From Rhyacophila brunnea (lineage: Eukaryota > Arthropoda > Insecta > Trichoptera > Rhyacophilidae): DNA of 64,000 nucleotides. Shown piece by piece: positions 1 to 12,015 of the stretch. Position 1 is the first letter of the stretch, and each line of letters starts with the position of its first letter. Position numbers and translations under genes: made by a program. The stretch is taken from positions 434,001 to 498,000 of the forward strand of contig JAGYXB010002070.1 in the NCBI GenBank assembly GCA_022495005.1, written 5' to 3'. Below the pieces are notes generated by a model, which did not search any database, was not told the origin of the DNA, and was given only the letters and a program-made list of their open reading frames with translations.

Positions 1-925
1 ATTAATATAATATTAAAAATAATATAAAAATGTTACCCTCTCGTCCATATTATTCAATATTCTTGTGCAATTTAACATTTTTTACATTACTTAGGTATAT
101 TATTTTGTTTGGCTAAACTATACCTATAATTATAATTATTTATAAATAATCGACTCTTTAATCTGCAAACCAGCTAACTGCACTTTTGACTAGAAATGTG
201 ATTTTGATGGCATTTTGTTATGCGTGTTATATAGTATTGTATTCTACGTTCACACAAAATTTCAAACTCCTAAAGCAAAAATTAATTTAATGCAATATCG
301 TTCTTCACACAAAACGGCCAACTGCAGGTGCCAAATTTTCAATAGGTATCGTAAATGGAACAATATCTGCTCTGTTTTGTTTATACCTAGGTACCTACTT
401 ATAAGGGAAGTTAAATAGTGTTGGACGTTGGTAGTAATTTATTCATAGTGCTGCTTATTTGTAAAAATAATAATGATTTCGAAATGTATTTTTGGAATAA
501 TTGTTAAATTATTGTTTTTTTCCTCATTCTTGAACAATTTTCCCAGCCCAAATGGAGTTAGCCGGTTTGCAAATTTAACATTCGATATGGAATCTATGCT
601 GTTAACATATCTCTCTTATGGTTATAAGCAGAGTAACTGTTTGTTTTCCTTAATAAATAAAATAAAATAAAGAAGAATATTTTCATTGACAGATTTTAGT
701 TGCTTTAATAACATTTAAAATAGGTTCTCTCAAAATAATAAGCGAATTAGACACATAATATGAATGTTGTTGAAATTAATATCAAATCGTATCAGGGTGA
801 TGATAGTGAAAGGAATATTAAAAGTAGTAATAATTGATAATATGATCCTGTTATTTGGCAACACCGAATCGTAAATCGCACGCGCACGTCCAATCCGATG
901 ACATTCGACAGATATTCCACTTAAG
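1..925. other. AT-rich stretch without recognised gene
   Basis: Short open frames here have no recognisable domain and look like chance frames in AT-rich DNA. The last 60 bases or so lead into the start exon at 926 and include ggcaacaccg, which resembles ggcaacacgg upstream of the start exon on the minus strand at 7740. That may be a promoter remnant, but two instances prove little. Confidence 0.4.
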
Positions 926-1102
926 ATGGACATCGAAAGAGAACCTGCATACTTTGATCCCGATGAAGAAATACCTTGCAATGTTATTTATAAAACTAGT
1001 TACTGTTCAAACAGCCTGGAATGCAAGATTTTGCCATATCCAGATCCTACCAAGGCTACCAAGCAAAAAATTGACGATACACAATATGACAACATTTCGG
1101 AG
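926..1102 (+). CDS. orphan first exon of a C2H2 zinc-finger gene
   Basis: This is a 59-codon start exon of the family that recurs through the window. It opens with ATG reading MDIEREPAYFDPDEE, is acidic, and ends at a donor (cggag|gttagtta) matching the donors of the other start exons. MDIERE corresponds to MDIKRE or MDVKRE elsewhere, so the lysine of the usual psi-K-x-E motif is replaced by Glu. The IKQE motif normally near the exon end is also missing. No exon 2, 3 or 4 is seen on this strand before the LINE fragment at 1.8 kb, so the exon is an orphan or its gene has lost the remainder. Confidence 0.5.
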
Positions 1103-1802
1103 GTTAGTTATTTTACATTATTTTTATGCGATGCCACTTTATATGGCTACTAACATAAAAAAGGTTGTCGACAGTCCCACGCTAACCGAACGCTTAAAAA
1201 TATCAATAATTGACTCTTGTTATAGTGCGGGGTGTTTGCTGCAATGCTGGCAAATGTGTCAAGTTAGACAATTTGTAGTTTACCTCCATTTTAGATAGGT
1301 AGGTAGGACAAAACACAAATGTGTCAAAAGATGTATGTATGTATATATGAAGTTGCGGGAATATTATTATAATTTCCATAAGGAAATCTTCAAAATGCTG
1401 AAATATCGCCGCTAATAAACGACAAAGAAAATTCGGTACTGTTCGGTTATACGGAATACAGCGGAAAACGCATTTTGAAAATACCCGATATACTGGATTA
1501 TTTGTTAGTTTGGGTTAGTTTAGGTTAGGTTAGTGACGTTACCCCAGTACCGGTATAACCACAGAGGCACTATACCCTCAACCGGTCTTGCCCTTAGGCC
1601 GTATTGAGAACTTTTGCGTAAGCTAGCTCAGCCTTAAGTGGGAGGAAGTAGTCACCAAAAGTTTTGTTCGACACTATTAAACACACCGTAACAATATTAT
1701 TTAACTTAATTGTTCAAAAAGAATCGCCACCTAGTAACAGGTTGACGCCTGGATCGTTAATTATTTTATTAACCTCCAATTTTATTTTATTTCGTAACTA
1801 TG
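1103..1802. other. non-coding stretch with short TTAGG-like run
   Basis: No gene recognised. Around 1509-1531 a few TTAGG-like units (gtttaggttaggttag) match the insect telomere repeat, but there are too few to suggest a telomere. The sequence at 1530-1680 is richer in GC than its surroundings and may be an old repeat, but I see no ends. Confidence 0.35.
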
Positions 1803-2541
1803 TAGACGAAATACATGAGTATAAGTAAGTCCCATATAGATGACAGAACGTGCACAGTGAATAGAGTCCCATTAGGGAGAACACATTCCATTATATACTT
1901 GGGTTGCACTCTGGACGATGACTGGCACCATACCACGGAATTGAGATGCCGAATCGAGAAAGCCAGGGTGGCGTTTACTCGTCTAAAAAAAGTATTATGT
2001 AGCCATGATATACACCTGGGAATCAGAACTAGAATGGTGAGATGCTACGTCTTCTCGGTCCTCTTATATGGAGTAGAGGCTTGGACGCTCACAGAAACGA
2101 CTCTCAAAAAAATTTGAAATGTGGGTGTATAGGCGCATGCTTCGTATCAGCTGGAAGGACAAAGTTACAAATGTCGAGGTGATGTCAAGGATGAAAAAGA
2201 CCAAAGAAATAGTCAAACTAATAAAAACCAGGACACTGGCATACTTTGGCCACATGCGGCATCCCGAAAAGTATCGCCTTCTACATCTCATTATTCAAGG
2301 AAAGATCTCCGGTAAGCGAGGCCCTGGTAGAAGAAGAATGTCCTGGCTCAAAAACCTCAGGGACTGGTTTGAGCTCAGCACTCCATCCCTATTCAGAGCA
2401 GCGACGGATAGGGGCCAAATTCATCGCCGACGTCTGATAACGGATATGGCACACAAAGAAGAAAAGAGAACTATATACGTGAAATTTCAAAAACAGCTGA
2501 CCGACTGTCACTCAATTCTTATGTCAGATTATTTTCCGTGA
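1803..2541 (+). pseudogene. LINE reverse-transcriptase C-terminal fragment, frameshifted
   Basis: Two overlapping frames join into one protein end typical of insect non-LTR retrotransposons. The first (about 1815-2117) reads IIYLGCTLDDDW...YGVEAWTLTETTLKKI. After a one-base frameshift near 2113 the second reads FEMWVYRRMLRISW...YFGHMRHPEKYRLL, then GKRGPGRRRMSWLKNLRDWF. The GKRGPGRRR and LKNLRDWF blocks characterise the region after the reverse transcriptase domain, and the catalytic domain itself is absent. This is a dead 5'-truncated copy. I do not assign a clade. Confidence 0.75.
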
Positions 2542-2544
2542 AAT

Positions 2545-4985
2545 ACATCGCGGATTTATTCCAAAAAAATAAAACTCCTTAGTAAAACAGTTTTAAATAT
2601 TTATTAAATTATCTTCGATGGATAAATTTGCTATAGTTAACATTTATCAATAGTTTAACATTATATTTTAATTTCAATTAATTATTTTTGTTTATTTCAT
2701 AAACTTATTTAATTAATTTATTATATAAAAACTAATTATAATTATTTTGATATTTATTTAATGTATAGTTGCACACTTATATACTAAAGAGCCGCCGCCT
2801 ATAAAGTTTGGGAAACCATGTTAAATTTATAAACGGTCACAAGTGTACCTATGACGAGGCACTAATGACGATTTCGTTTGTTTACGAATATCTACTGTCG
2901 ACGCGGTTTACTACGTCACCCACGATGACGACACGCTAATAGCACGGCTTAATTTCCCGTAAAATATCCCGAGGATATTTTCAAAACTGAAGAAATTTAT
3001 TCTGTGGCAGCGACACAGCTTCGGTCAAGCTACTTAACTCTATTATAGGAGATCGGCGACTGACTTTGTATGAAAAAACGTGTTCCTTTATACCCTTTAG
3101 AAGGGAATTACCCGAAAATTGACGTCACAGATGCAAATTTCCCCCACTCTAAATTTATGTTTTCATCGAATATCTAGAGAATCGTCCATAGTTTCGATTA
3201 AGAAATTATGTCTACGCGTAGGGGTTCAAATACTTGACATTGATAATCGATTTTATTAACTTAAAATATAGAAAAGGGTCAGAAAAGGTCTTACATGACT
3301 TTTCGGGGCGTGTTCACACGCGAAAAGTGGACCAATGGGGCAGTTTTTATACCTCATCTATGAGACCAAAAACCAGACTCTTGTTACAGAAAAGCAGTTC
3401 TTTTCCCGGCTATTCCGGAAAATTATTAATATTTGATTAGGTAAAAATAAGCGGCCTATAGATGTCTATAGGTGGAACAAGTTTCGTAACAATCGCAACA
3501 GTCCTTTTGGTACTTTTGACACAGATTGGTTAAATATCTTCTGATTCATTTATCAGGATCGCGATTGTGGAAAATGAAAAATTATCCGTTCGAAACGGTG
3601 CGTATTGCTAATACGAATGATAAAATCAACTGCTCGGATATGTCAGTGTAAACGGAAGGTAAAATTTAATTCAGTCGTTTCTTTTATACTCGATACTTTC
3701 GCGCCGATTTTACTCAGCTGAGAGGTAGTTACGATTAAAATTTATATAATTACATTTATGAGGTACTTTAAACTAGAGATATGACTTTAGATCTAAGTAA
3801 GATTCCTACGACAAGTATTGATTTATAAGGTTTGAAATTTACCTGTTTAGGGTAACTTTTTACAATTTGAAAATGATCTGTCGGGTTTAATTGGCAGAAC
3901 TAAGGAATAAATTTTATTTGTAAATTAGCAAAATAATTGTTTCCTCGGACATTGTTAGAATTTCTATTTTGAAATTCAAAAGTAGGTACTTAAACTCGTA
4001 CGTACCTTATTATAGTTGATAACATTAATTTATTATTTAAATTAAGTGTGTGCAATCAATACTTACAATGTACAATCATTAGATTTTAATTACGACGTTA
4101 TCTTATATCATAATTTATTTATTTAAGATATTTTATAATAGTCAACGGGAAATACATCGCGACACAATTTCAGATCCTTTCACGTAAATAAAATTGATTT
4201 TATATAATTCAAAATTGGACTAATTATGAATGGGCATTTGTTTACAACATTTAGCAAATGATATCACATAAGTCGTTTACATTTTATTATTTATTTTTAA
4301 CCTTAATTCTAGTCATTTTAATTACTTACATTTATCTTACAAGAACGTTCGGTTTTCCTGAAAGAAACTCATCCATAGTTCACTCTGAGTGGCTGTAAGT
4401 CGCTGACTGTACTATGGCACTCACTACATAATCATTACAGCTTTGTTTAGAGGTAAGCCGCGTAATTTCATACAAAAATCAACATTTACGATCGGACTGA
4501 AAAGTTGTGACGTCACAAATTTATCGCAAGAAATGCCTGCTGAAGGCGTGCATTTTGTGGCCATTTCACTATGTATGTTATCTGAGTGGTACCTATCTAG
4601 AACACCATCATTTTTCAAATAAATTCTTAAAAACCACTTTGTTCCCCTTGAACAACTGCTCAGCACGTCAGACATTCGTAAAATAATATTTAGGATAAAT
4701 TAAAGAAATAGCGAGAACAGTACCTAGTCACTTATGGACCGCGTGTTAATGAGAGGCCGACCGAAAGGACTCCCAGTCCAAATTCAGATAATTATGAATG
4801 TGATAGATTACATCGACATTTAATATTACCCAACTTTATGATGGTGCAAGATTGTCATGGCCCATGGGTAAGATAGATTTACTCAGTTTGACAACTGAAC
4901 ATGTAAATCCTTTATGTACAAACATTCACTATGAAAGATTAAAAGTATTTGAAAGGAACATAATATTGAAATAACGTCTACTTCA
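2545..4985. other. 2.4 kb without recognised gene
   Basis: Open frames near 3234-3440 and 4424-4675 carry no domain I recognise and no family-like start or splice signals. The DNA is AT-rich single-copy-looking sequence with several GTACCTAC-type runs. I see no terminal repeats that would mark a mobile element. Confidence 0.35.
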
Positions 4986-5009
4986 CTTGAATTGTAGATT
5001 TTGACTACT

Positions 5010-6011
5010 TCACCTTGAACACATTGAATACATTTAAATGGCTTTTCACCAGAATGTGTTTTCAAGTGACTAAGATGTCCTACATGAGTAATTGTATTGA
5101 ACGCATTTATACGGTATTTTACCAGAGACCTGACACTAATTACTACACTGTGATCACGGTAATACAGCAATAACGGTAATAGCACACATAGTAATTATTA
5201 CACTGGTCACTTTAAATGCTTATTCTCAGAATGGGTCATTTTGTGTACGTTCAAGTAACTACGTGATGCACATGAGTAATCACAACGATTACATTTATAT
5301 GGTTTTTCACCTGTATGAGACTTTTTATGTATTTTCATATCATAATATATAATATTTCATATCATTATACTTGAATAATCACATTGATCACATTTAAATG
5401 ACTTTTCACCTGTGTGAGACCATTTTGATTCTTATAATATCACTAAATGTTTTGGATGAATAGTCACATTGGGTATATTTAAATGGCTGTCCACCATAAT
5501 GAGTCATTTTGTATTTTTTCATGGTGGCCGATAAAATACACGAATAATTACATTGGTCACATTCAAACGGCTTTTCACCAGAATGTGTCATTTTGTGGTA
5601 CTTCATATCACCAGATTGTATGCAAGAGTAATCACATTGGTTACATTTAAATGGCTTTTCACCAGAATGAATCATTTTGTATTTTTTCATAGCACCAGAC
5701 CGTATACAAGTGTAATTACAATCCTCACATTTGAAAGGTTTTTCTCCAGAATGTCTCCTTCTGTGAATTTTCATATCACCAGATTGTATACAAGAGTAAT
5801 CGCATTGATCGCATTTAAACGGCTTTTCATCAGAATGAGTCATTTTTTATAGTTTTAACGAATTAGATCGACTGCTAAAGTAATTACCCGTCTTCTCCGC
5901 AAATATTTTTTTATGACAAGCTTTGTGAAGCTGTAATAGAGATAGCGATGTAAAAATATCAAAACAAAAACTGCACACAAAATTTTCGTTGTTAAACGAT
6001 TTTTTTCTAAC
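5010..6011 (-). pseudogene. ZF-A: finger-array half of a broken C2H2 gene
   Basis: This is the downstream half of exon 4 of ZF-A, cut from its upstream half by an inserted block (6012-6875). It resumes at LEKKSF, shows the atypical first finger (CSFC...LHKACH), then reaches an in-frame TAA at about 5847 where other copies read LKLHKM. Past that stop comes a 145-residue open frame (5406-5843) with five C2H2 fingers starting CDQCDYSCIQSGDMKIH, one with a lost Cys (KYTQC). More fingers follow in another frame (CDQCDYSS, CNRCDYSC) down to about 5220, and a last worn unit with HSGEKPFKCIQC lies near 5020. Stop, frameshifts and insertion mark it as a pseudogene of a putative nuclear DNA-binding protein. 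Confidence 0.75.
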
Positions 6012-6875
6012 CATCCACGCCGACCGTCGTCGCCAACGTTTTTACACTATTTGCAATTACACGCAACGATTCAGTCTCGTTGTCCTTGCTTTTGATTGGT
6101 TTAAAATAAACGTAGTGTTGCTATTATTAAAAATATAGGTTGACCGAAAACTAGATATTTCTTAGATTGGTGGCTACACTGAACGCATTCCCGCGCATTT
6201 TTACGTCAACAAAACTGAGCTGTCAGCTGTCAAACCTAGCGAGCATCTATTAAAATTTACGCGGCCGTTTGACATTTATAGAAAGTTTGTATACTTATTG
6301 TTAATTTACAAATTTACGTCATGAATAACTGGGCGAGCTTGAATCTCCAAACCAATTGAGTAATTCGAATATCGAAATCGAATAATCCAAAGACTAATTT
6401 ATTGTAGCGAGTATGGCTATATTTCAACTGGCTCAAGCGGTCAGGACTCGCCGTAAACGAAAACACTGGGTCAAAAGTTGAAAACTGAAGAACAGCGTGA
6501 TCGCCATTGAATATAGCGGGTTTTTTACATTCCACACTATATCTTTGGCTTGTATTAATTCGACGAGGACTGTGTCCTTAGTGATACTCCATATATATTT
6601 TTTGAGTTTTCGCCATCTTGTAGTTGTTCAGTTGAAATCGACCAGTAGAATGAAATGAACTACCGTTTGCATGACTAGCGAGCAGGCGCGTATTCGGCTA
6701 TTTTCGTACGCTTTCGGCAATCTTCGCTTGATAATGAATGGATCGCACGACAGAATAATAGAAAATTTTCCACTTTCGTCCCGATCGCTCACGATCCTTG
6801 AAAACCATAGAGAATAGAGTTTGACAGTCGTGGCAGACGATCGGGCCAGACGCAATCTGCCAATGGAATTTGGGC
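6012..6875 (-). mobile_element. 864-bp insertion inside ZF-A exon 4, with MADF-like fragment
   Basis: Exon 4 of other copies reads AVIKLEKKSF without a break. Here AVIK stops at about 6876 and LEKKSF resumes at about 6011, so the block between is an insertion. It is less AT-rich than its surroundings. On the minus strand near 6490-6590 one frame reads DTVLVELIQAKDIVWNVKNP, which resembles the start of a MADF (Adf-1/Myb-SANT-like) domain, after an ATG at about 6616. MADF proteins occur as host factors and as the second protein of PIF/Harbinger transposons. I find no clear terminal repeats or target duplication, so the class is open. Confidence 0.5.
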
Positions 6876-7098
6876 TTTATAACGGCCTCTAATGAATCGG
6901 GATCTGTGACGTTAGTTTGTATTTGCTTACGTTTAGCACTGCGACTGACAGTATTATTAATCGTTTCATATAACCCCAATTCCTTTTAATGTCTTGATAG
7001 TCATTCTGTACTTCATCGTATGGCTCTTGTACTTCTACGATCCTCTCTCGCAATCCGAGACTAGCGGAATATGTCATGGCAGTGGTTGCAGGAATCAA
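6876..7098 (-). pseudogene. ZF-A: first part of exon 4
   Basis: The exon starts after a cag acceptor with LIPATTAMTYSASLGLRERI, followed by VQEPYDEVQ and DYQDIKR. A one-base deletion in an A run near 6983 (aaaagg where copies have aaaaaagaa) shifts the frame. The matching text ELGLYETINNTVSRSAKRKQ continues in the next frame and ends at AVIK, where the insertion begins. This segment is the linker before the first finger. It carries a psi-K-x-E-like site (DIKKE in intact copies) destroyed here by the deletion. Confidence 0.7.
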
Positions 7099-7593
7099 CT
7101 GAAAGAATGTATATTTCATTAAAAGGGTGACATACAACATAGTTATATCAGAAAATAACATTTAAAAATCAAACATCTTAACGATATGTAGGAATCTTTT
7201 TACAGAATGAAATGGTAACTTGGTAAGATAATATATCAGTATGTTCAGTTCAAGTAAATACTCATGGATCCTAAATATATTATGTCAGAAGATTGCTTAT
7301 GTTCCTAACACAACATATTATCTGCTTCAGATTTCTAAGGTATGCGTAAACCCTAAAAATAGCATTTATATGGAATCTGGCCACATACTGAATTCACTAG
7401 ACTTTATGGGGATTCATAATCAAAACTAAGTGGGATATATACGGGTGACGCGACGTAGGCCGCTCGGAACTGTGTTGCAATTTGCATGCGGTTTTGATTA
7501 CACAAAATACATAAACTGTTAATTACGCCGTAAGACACGCGTTTTAAAACAAACAATACTACGACATACAACAATCCGTTATGAAAAACTAAC

Positions 7594-7740
7594 CTCAAAA
7601 GTGTATCCGGCCTCGTTGGTGTCCTTTTGCTTTATTTAGGTAAGCAGTTGGCTGTTTGGATCATGATCCACAGGTACCTCAAACCATTGCTTCTCTTCTG
7701 CAACAGGTTCGGAGACTTCTCGTTCGCGTTTAATATCCAT
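7594..7740 (-). pseudogene. ZF-A: first exon with an in-frame stop
   Basis: The ATG at 7740 opens MDIKREREVSEPVAEEKQWF, and the exon ends at gag|gttagttt like its relatives. Codon 37 or so is TAA, where relatives encode part of NICIKQE; the following IKQK keeps the register, so a single substitution explains the stop. Exons 2 and 3 are not found between 7594 and 7098, so the gene had lost them or they have decayed. Together with the broken exon 4 this makes ZF-A a pseudogene. Confidence 0.6.
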
Positions 7741-8309
7741 ATTATGCAACAATTAATTATTGGTCATCAAGTTGACCGTGGCACACAGAACGTAGTAGGC
7801 GTGACTTGTCGTAAGCAATTCATCATAGTCAAAAATTGTTAACCGTGTTGCCACTTTTGCAATAATATTATAAAAAACAAATACAAAACTAAACTTCCTT
7901 TGGTAGGTACATCTCCACATGCCACCTTCCCGTTATAATATTCCTAGTCCACCTATGTCCAAAATGATGGAATTGGAGCTAGAATGCTAAATTTTTGATA
8001 TTTGACCCATGTCGGTTGAGCGTCAGAGTCAGTATAATTCGTTCGGATTTAGACATTTTAAACGAGTTTTTTGCTCATTGATAGATTTATGTAGGTAGGT
8101 ACCAAATGAAAATAATTAAGTATTCATCTGTCCACCTGAGCAGCCGAAAGCAATCATATTATGCAATAATTGACTTTTGATCATTTTGGTTAACAACACA
8201 GTAAGTACATACATAGGTACCTGGGAAGGTACTATGTAGGTAGGTGAGCGATTTCGAAAAATAATATCCCGAAAGATAATATTATTATCACGTCGTCATT
8301 ATAATAATT

Positions 8310-9628
8310 ATTATATTGGTATTCTTGGTATTCACGGAGATCTACTCCGCTGGCTTACTTCATACATTCACAACCGATGCCAAGCCGTAGTTATTGGTGG
8401 ACACCGCTCAAACTTTATCTCTATTCCCTCAGGCGTTCCCCAGGGTTCTCATCTGGGGCCACTTTTATTCAACTCATATATCAATGACATTGGCAAGTGT
8501 TTTCAACACGCAAACTATATTTTATATGCAGACGATCTAAAGCTATACACGGAGGTGAATAGCCTTGCTGACTGCCATAGACTGCAAGAAGACATACAAC
8601 GCCTAACATCATACTGTGACCAGAATCTCCTTACTCTAAATGCTTCCAAGTGTCAATCTATTTATTTTACAAGAAACCGTTCACCAATAAAATTTCAGTA
8701 TGAAATTAACTCCGCGCCAATCCCATTCACTCCGGTAGTCAGAGACCTGGGCGTCCTATTGGATATAAAACTAAACTTTAATGCTCATATTGATCACATT
8801 GCACAAAAATCCTCAAAAGCATTAGGTTTTGTTTTGCGTACAGGTAAGCCATTCACCAACACACACGTCATAAAACTACTTTATTTCTCCTACGTACGCA
8901 GCATCTTAGAGTTTGCTTCTACTATTTGGTCACCCACCTATGAATCACAAAAAATCAGACTTGAAAATGTACAAAAACGATTCATCAAGCACCTAAGATA
9001 TCACAAATCATCACCTCCAACCCAATTAACACAACATAATTCCACCAGCACACATAACTACAACATCAACTCCCTGGAATCACGACGCACTGTCCACGAC
9101 ATTAAATTCCTACACCAAATCATACATAACGACATTGACTCGATCGAAATAGTGCAGTCCAGCATATGTTTAAATGTACCCCAGAAACGCACGCGCTCTC
9201 AAAAATTATTCCATATACCTAGACACAACACTAACTACGCTAGTAATGCTGTATTCGTTAGAATAATGACTACGTACAATAATTTTTTCAGCGATACAGA
9301 CAATTTACACCTAACATTTGACACATTCACAAAAACAATTTGCGAAAAAACATACAAAACTAACTTCATACTACCGCAATAAATACCAAAGCCTACTCCC
9401 ACGCACTCTCACCCATATATGCACACGCACGTAAACACATACATTATATTAAGTATATACTTATTTTAAAGTTGTTTCTTCTATCTCACTTTGTTTTAGT
9501 TTAATATAAATGTAATAATAAATGTGGAAACCCATTATTGGTCCTTGTATATTATGTAAAAAGTTGTAATATGTACTTTCAATGTCGACTGTGAGGTTTC
9601 CCAAATAAAATAAAATAAATAAATAAAT
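8310..9628 (+). pseudogene. 5'-truncated LINE with reverse transcriptase end and A-rich tail
   Basis: An open frame without a start codon runs from about 8310 to 9384. It shows reverse transcriptase blocks: LLRWLTSYIHNR, SGVPQGSHLGPLLFN, the catalytic YADD at 8525-8536, NASKCQSIYFTR and RDLGVLLD, followed by the conserved C-terminal region (YVRSILEFASTIWSPTY). This looks like a Jockey/CR1-type element lacking the endonuclease and upstream RT. A 3' untranslated part of about 240 bases ends in an AAATAAAATAAA repeat at 9604-9628, the expected 3' end. The frame is intact over about 355 codons, so insertion is fairly recent, but the 5' truncation makes it immobile. Confidence 0.85.
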
Positions 9629-10235
9629 ATTGACCTTATGTGAGTAGAGGTGTGGGCAGACACTTATCTTATTTGTAGATCCATCCAACACTTTTACCAA
9701 CTTTGAAAGTAAAATAATTATTCGTAAACTTAAGGTTAGGCAATATAATATCAAAGCACACATATCTGTGGTTCGTTGAACCGTCAAACTTTTTCAGTTG
9801 AAAAACTTGTTATATTTTAATTCGGCATCATTGATATGACCAGAGTGACCACGTTCAATGTTTTTTTCTCATTTTCACCCATTTGAGTGTCCTTCTTTTG
9901 ACCCAAATACATGTCACATAACATATGTTACCTACAAACTTATCTGAAAAATGGGATGGGAGAGCCAATGTCGAAAACAACCCAATCAAGACTCGTAACA
10001 GGACAAAAGTTGACATTCGAATGACATTTTCAATAAGGCGTCCTACTGTTCGTAGTTCCATTTTTGGTTATTCTATAGATAAGTTTGTACGTCTATAAAG
10101 TTGTTGCAGTGACAATGCCGACGTTATGTCTATGGCGGCGAGAGATTAATACCGTTTAGCTAATTGTCTATTGTCAAGCCTGTCAATCTACTTACCGAGT
10201 CTTGTGACATTTTTGCGTCAATTAAACTTCGTAAA

Positions 10236-10382
10236 ATGGATATAAAACGTGAACTAGATGCTTTTGAAGATGATGCGGAAGTGCAGCATTGGGTCAATGT
10301 TACAACAATGCATCCAAACAATCCGGTTACAAACATTTGTATAAAGCAAGAGAATGCTTTCGATGCCAACAGCACTATTGCG
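10236..10382 (+). CDS. ZF-B: first exon (MDIKRE...IKQE)
   Basis: A 49-codon start exon reads MDIKRELDAFEDDAEVQHW ... ICIKQENAFD and ends at gcg|gttaggtt. It is acidic and holds two psi-K-x-E motifs, IKRE at residues 3-6 and IKQE near residue 37. The start fits the family context cgtaaaATGG. It is nearly identical in layout to the exon at 45208, and its 5' flank is also shared as part of the segmental duplication. The role of this N-terminus is unknown; acidic, SUMO-consensus-rich tails are common in transcription regulators. Confidence 0.7.
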
Positions 10383-10696
10383 GTTAGGTTTTCCAAACTT
10401 ATTAATCATTGTAAAAAAATGTTTATTCTAACTTGAAGTGGTTTCTTACTGATGCAAATAAAACAGTTGCGTGGCATATTGGACTTTATTAACTGAAACA
10501 TGCAATAATACTTATACACCGTTGTGTTGACAGGCTAACTGTTCTCATTCAGCTGAAGACAGCTGTTACACGTTTATTAATAATAGCTAGACACTCTAGA
10601 CAGTATGTCACACACAGACACCGTGAGTTTGTGCTCAACGCATAATAATATAGGTGTAAACACGTTTTATAAAATACCTTCTGTCTTGTGTTTCAG

Positions 10697-10828
10697 AGCC
10701 CTGTAACCAGCCTTGCCAATGTTAAAACTGAGATTGATCCTCTCCTAGTTGATTTCAAAGAAGAATTTGTTGAAGATAGTGATCCGCAACTTGACTGTTC
10801 ATGTTCAAAATGCGAGCCAATAAATCAG
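10697..10828 (+). CDS. ZF-B: second exon (SPVTSL...PINQ)
   Basis: This 44-codon exon sits between ttcag and gtgctt. It encodes SPVTSLANVKTEIDPLLVDF, then KEEFVEDSDPQ, a CSCSKC cluster and EPINQ. Both borders are phase 0, so it can be spliced to any other cassette without changing frame. VKTE is another psi-K-x-E site. The copies at 45737 (+) and 60872-61003 (-) encode nearly the same peptide, except that CSCSKC becomes CSYSKC, so the Cys spacing is not conserved and is unlikely to bind metal. Confidence 0.7.
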
Positions 10829-11862
10829 GTGCTTACATACTTATACAATATTGTGTAATATACATACATCGTGCTTGTAATGCATGTTGCATTCATTTGT
10901 ATTGCATTTTTGGCTCCGTTATTATTATATCATTGAATTCAAAGTGTATTTTGTAAGAATTTGTTTTATATAAATTTGTCTTAACGAGCAAAATAGTGCA
11001 TAACAATATATCACATGTTTCACAGCTCCTTAGGTCTTTTGTTTTCGGATACTAGAATTTCTGAAAAGTTATTTACTTTATTTGGTATTATATTATTGAC
11101 ATTCATTAAATGCGTCTCATAAATGTGTTGCATATTAATCCTGGTGCTGTGCGTATCTACAGCGATGTTTTGTTCTGCACATTTATTATTTAGGAGCAAT
11201 GTTTCATGTCAGGTATTTAGTATTATTGTTTAATCTGTAGAAAGCAGCGAATTACGATATAAAGTCTGGTATTGTGCTCAATACGAAGGTACCTACTGAA
11301 ACATTTTATATGATCGTGCAAGTAAAATTATTGAGGAAGTCCCTAGATTTTCATAGCATTACTTAGGTGGTACCTACTTACGTGTGAAACGGGATAAGAA
11401 ATCTCTTTTAGGTGAGTGTTATGATAGCTAGTTACCAGGGCTTTTTTTTAAAACAAAGGTGCCGGAACTCACCTCTTGCCAAACTTCTTACCTACTAAAG
11501 AAAATATATTCAAACATCATTTAAAACTAATTTTCCTATGCCGTGTAAGGATTATAATAATATATTTTTGTACTAACGAAATGACTATGCGATCACAGAT
11601 TTTTCTCGTTTGGTGCATTTCTTTCTTGACTTTATGGTAGGTAGACTTCGTTTTTGCAACAAAAGTATTTATTGGTCGAAAACAATCGATTTTTTTTGTG
11701 ACATATCTATTGAGGTGTATCTTTTTAATAGAAGGCAAAAATATTTTGATACACTATTTAACTATTTTACATACACAAATTTTTGGTACACTATATTATA
11801 TTTTCAGAAGAACACACTGATATACTTTTATATTTATAAATTCAATGTAAGTATTTTTTTAG

Positions 11863-12015
11863 ATCGCTTCAAAATACCCATCCAATTTAAAATCGGAGAC
11901 TGATTTCGGGCTAATTGACTCAGATAGTGAGATTGTTCAAGAGGATTTAGGGCAAAGCAATGATGCTTACACTCAACCTAGTTGCTCTTTTTCCGAATGC
12001 AACCCAAGAAATGAG
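11863..12015 (+). CDS. ZF-B: third exon
   Basis: A 51-codon phase-0 exon between a T-rich acceptor (tttttttag) and gtatat. It encodes IASKYPSNLKSETDFGLIDS, then an acidic EIVQED block and a tail CSFSECNPRNE. Relatives lie on the minus strand at 43203-43352, 54770-54922 and 58421-58573. LKSE is the psi-K-x-E site of this exon, occurring as VKLE or IKLE in relatives. No stop or frameshift is present. Confidence 0.65.

Larger units (their letters stand above)
9925..11862 (+). repeat. segmental duplication, copy 1 (exons 1-2 of ZF-B)
   Basis: From about 9925 the sequence matches 44.9-47.06 kb on the same strand and, inverted, 61.09-58.6 kb. Shared landmarks are acaacccaatcaagactcgt before the first exon, the first two exons, and the intron text around gcatctacagcgatgttttg. 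Copies 2 and 3 share a 46.5/59.1-kb segment absent here (near 11430), so they are the closer pair. Confidence 0.8.

Noticed and set aside
1505..1532. TTAGG-like repeats as a telomere
   Set aside because: Only two or three units, surrounded by ordinary sequence on both sides; such short runs are common inside insect chromosomes.
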